From contig JAJOZX010012282.1 in the NCBI GenBank assembly GCA_023014485.1, forward strand, positions 44,713 to 108,712: DNA of 64,000 bases, given 5' to 3'. Position 1 is the stretch's first letter. Each line of letters begins with the position of its first letter. Both the position numbers and the translations under genes were made by a program. This document shows, piece after piece, positions 62,359-64,000 of this stretch. Under the pieces are notes generated by a model. That model ran no database searches. It worked only from the letters and a program-made list of their open reading frames with translations, and was not told the origin of the DNA. Origin of the DNA: Bathynomus jamesi. Taxonomy: Eukaryota > Arthropoda > Malacostraca > Isopoda > Cirolanidae.

Positions 62359-64000
62359 ATGAGTCAGAAAGAAATCAGAACCCGAAGCAAATCAAGTTGT
62401 CACCTAAGTCATTTGGTGGAGACTGGGAAGGAACTTCCCCCTGCTGAGATGCCCACAGCCAGAGATCTGCTGAGGTATGGTTTGTTGAGGAGAGAGATGA
62501 GTGAGGAAGACAGGAGGGATTACCCAGTTAATGACCTGATTGACAACGGCATTGTTCCAGGGCTACTGGCTCAGTGGAGAAAGGCCAACGCTTTATTCAC
62601 AGGACCTGTAATCAACACTGAGGTCAGGATCAGGGCTAAAGTGAAGGCACTGTGGGATGAGGCAGTGAAGGTGTCCATTGGCAATGTGAAGCTAGAGGTC
62701 AAAGATAGGTTCATGATGAAACTGGACAAATTGGTGGACATCCTGACCTGTCACTGTGTGATCAGGAGCTGCAGTGAGCTTGGGTGCAACCCTGTCTGCA
62801 ACAGTGAGGTTCACATTGACTGCAGCTGCAGGAGCGAGCAGAAGATACCAGTGCAGGAGCTTGCCTTCATTAAAGGTCAGAAAGAAAAGGTGGGAAGTGT
62901 GGGGGCACACCAGATGGGTCTAACTGATCACCCTGAGACCAGGAGATAGGAAGCAGTGCTGCATAGACAGGAGCAGAGAAGGAAGGCCAAGAAGAAGAGG
63001 AGGAGGGAGGCAGAGGAGTCAGCCAAGAAAGAAGAGGAGTTGAGGGAGGAGTCACTGCTGGAGATGGAGTTGGAGGAGACTGAAGATATACTGGAGGAGG
63101 AGAGAGGAAGACGAAGACTTCATACCAGAGGCTGTGACAACTTCTTCCTTGCCTGTGGCTAAGAAGAAATACAACACTGAAGATATCACCAACATAGCTG
63201 TGGCTAGCATGAGACATCACACTGGGCTGAGAGAGACTGCAGAGATTGCCACTGCTGCCTGGATTGATGCTAGTCTGATCACAGAGTTTGACACAGCACT
63301 GGTGATTGACCACAACAAGGTGAGGAGGGCTCAGGAGAGACTGACTAAGGAGCTGGTCTAGAAGTTTGATGAAAAGATTAGGGAAAATGGCATCACCTGT
63401 ATCTTCTTTGATGGGAAAAGAAATGACACCAAAGTGATGATGGAAGCTGAGGGCAGTGACAGTCAGTTTCCTGGCCTTATTAAGGAAGAACACTACATAG
63501 TGTGCAATGAACCAGGTGGGAAATATTTGTGACATTTTGTACCAGAGGAAGCTGCAGAGGAGAGAAGTCATGCTGAGGTCATTGCTGATCATCTGGTGAA
63601 CTGGCTAAGAGAAAGAGGAACAGACCAGACCCTTTTGACCATAGGAGGTGACAGTACTAATGTGAATACTGGCTGGGAGGGAGGAGTAATGCATTATGTG
63701 GAGGCCAAGCTTAGCATGAAGTTGGTGTGGATTGTCTCTGACTTGAACACTGGGGAGCTGGTCTCAGACACCTGGTGACTACACTGGATGGCAAGACATT
63801 GAGCAACAACAAGTGGTCTGGGCCCCTAGGGAAGATGTTAGACACTGCCACTGAGCTGGAGATCAACCCAAACTTCACGAGGATCACTGTTGGTCCTCCT
63901 CTACCCCATCTCAGTCAGGAGGTAGGCAAGGACCTCAGCACAGACCAATCATATGGCTACAGAATCATCACTGCCATCAGATCAGGAGAGGTACCTCAGA
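62359..64000 (+). pseudogene. Element C: third relative of the Element A/B transposase-like gene
   Basis: Met at 62,359, right after an AG acceptor. N-terminal region: EMPTARDLLRYGLLRREMSE (compare LPTAREVL in Element A), then CHCVIRSC and CNSEVHIDCSCRSE, a Cys cluster like a zinc finger. After TAG at 62,947 a Lys/Glu-rich coiled region follows in other frames. The core has TAAWIDASLITEFD, TCIFFDGKRNDT (candidate first Asp, compare HWDGK), TIGGDSTNVNTGWEGGV (compare FDTTSSNSG) and LDGKTLSNNKWSGPLGKMLD. Stops at 63,359, 63,530 and 63,776 and frameshifts show decay. It runs off the window, so the right end and TIR are not seen. Confidence 0.72.

Noticed and set aside
62870..63592. 240-codon minus-strand frame
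   Set aside because: Antisense of Element C, whose plus-strand motifs match Elements A and B; the minus frame is low-complexity.
1..64000. CRISPR array, bacterial operon or prophage
   Set aside because: Introns, LINEs, LTR elements, TA microsatellites and a Polinton show a eukaryotic genome. The tandem repeats have no spacer structure.

Overview
This window is a repeat-dense stretch of an animal genome. I recognise no ordinary host gene in it. It is AT-rich, full of (TA)n microsatellites, and almost every coding trace belongs to a transposable element: BEL/Pao LTR elements, several hAT elements and their small derivatives, a mariner, Penelope-like elements with GIY-YIG, RTE and jockey-like LINEs, a Helitron-like end, tRNA-derived SINEs and a Polinton. 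A six-unit (TTAGG)n tract (the canonical arthropod telomere unit) and the element mix suggest an arthropod, perhaps a crustacean. That assignment is inference.

Layout. 1-13.6 kb: two broken BEL/Pao copies in direct orientation separated by a 1.57-kb inverted repeat. The second has an 860-bp internal tandem duplication, a hAT inside its integrase gene, and a 3' LTR expanded from about 0.7 kb to 3.66 kb by a 192-bp duplication, two hAT-type insertions and a third hAT-type element that itself carries a solo LTR of the same LTR family. 13.6-23.7 kb: tRNA-like SINEs, a head-to-head pair of Penelope-like copies with hammerhead-ribozyme-like motifs, a TIR element built of GGAGTGACA repeats with (TTAGG)6 inside, a deleted mariner, a decayed LINE and a composite inverted repeat.

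23.7-57.1 kb is one nested structure. The outer shell (Element A, about 23,706-57,131) is a DDE-type DNA transposon with terminal inverted repeats and a multi-exon transposase pseudogene. It has been hit by a RTE LINE, another LINE that carries a hAT MITE, a Buster/ZBED5-like hAT, and a Polinton in its last coding exon. The Polinton is complete end to end: 32,242-56,551, AGTAGTATAGCC termini, long TIRs, and a perfect 6-bp target duplication GACGTA. It carries the adintovirus-type set: protein-primed DNA polymerase B, chromodomain integrase, packaging ATPase, adenain-like protease, double-jelly-roll major capsid protein, penton-like capsid protein and a pX-like basic core protein, plus several unnamed genes. 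It was itself hit twice: by Element B (38,256-41,571), a relative of Element A, which splits the penton-like gene, and by a jockey-like LINE (50,659-54,578, 16-bp target duplication), which splits a right-end gene. Without these two the Polinton would be about 17.1 kb, a normal size. Its minus-strand genes form a chain in which stops overlap the next start. The polymerase gene may use short leader exons at the far left end, beside a CCAAT/GC-box/TATA promoter.

57.1-64 kb: a Helitron-like 3' end, a non-coding 1.04-kb palindrome with hammerhead-like motifs in both arms, a hAT MITE, a cysteine-rich TE-type domain on the minus strand, and at the right edge a third member (Element C) of the same transposase family as A and B.
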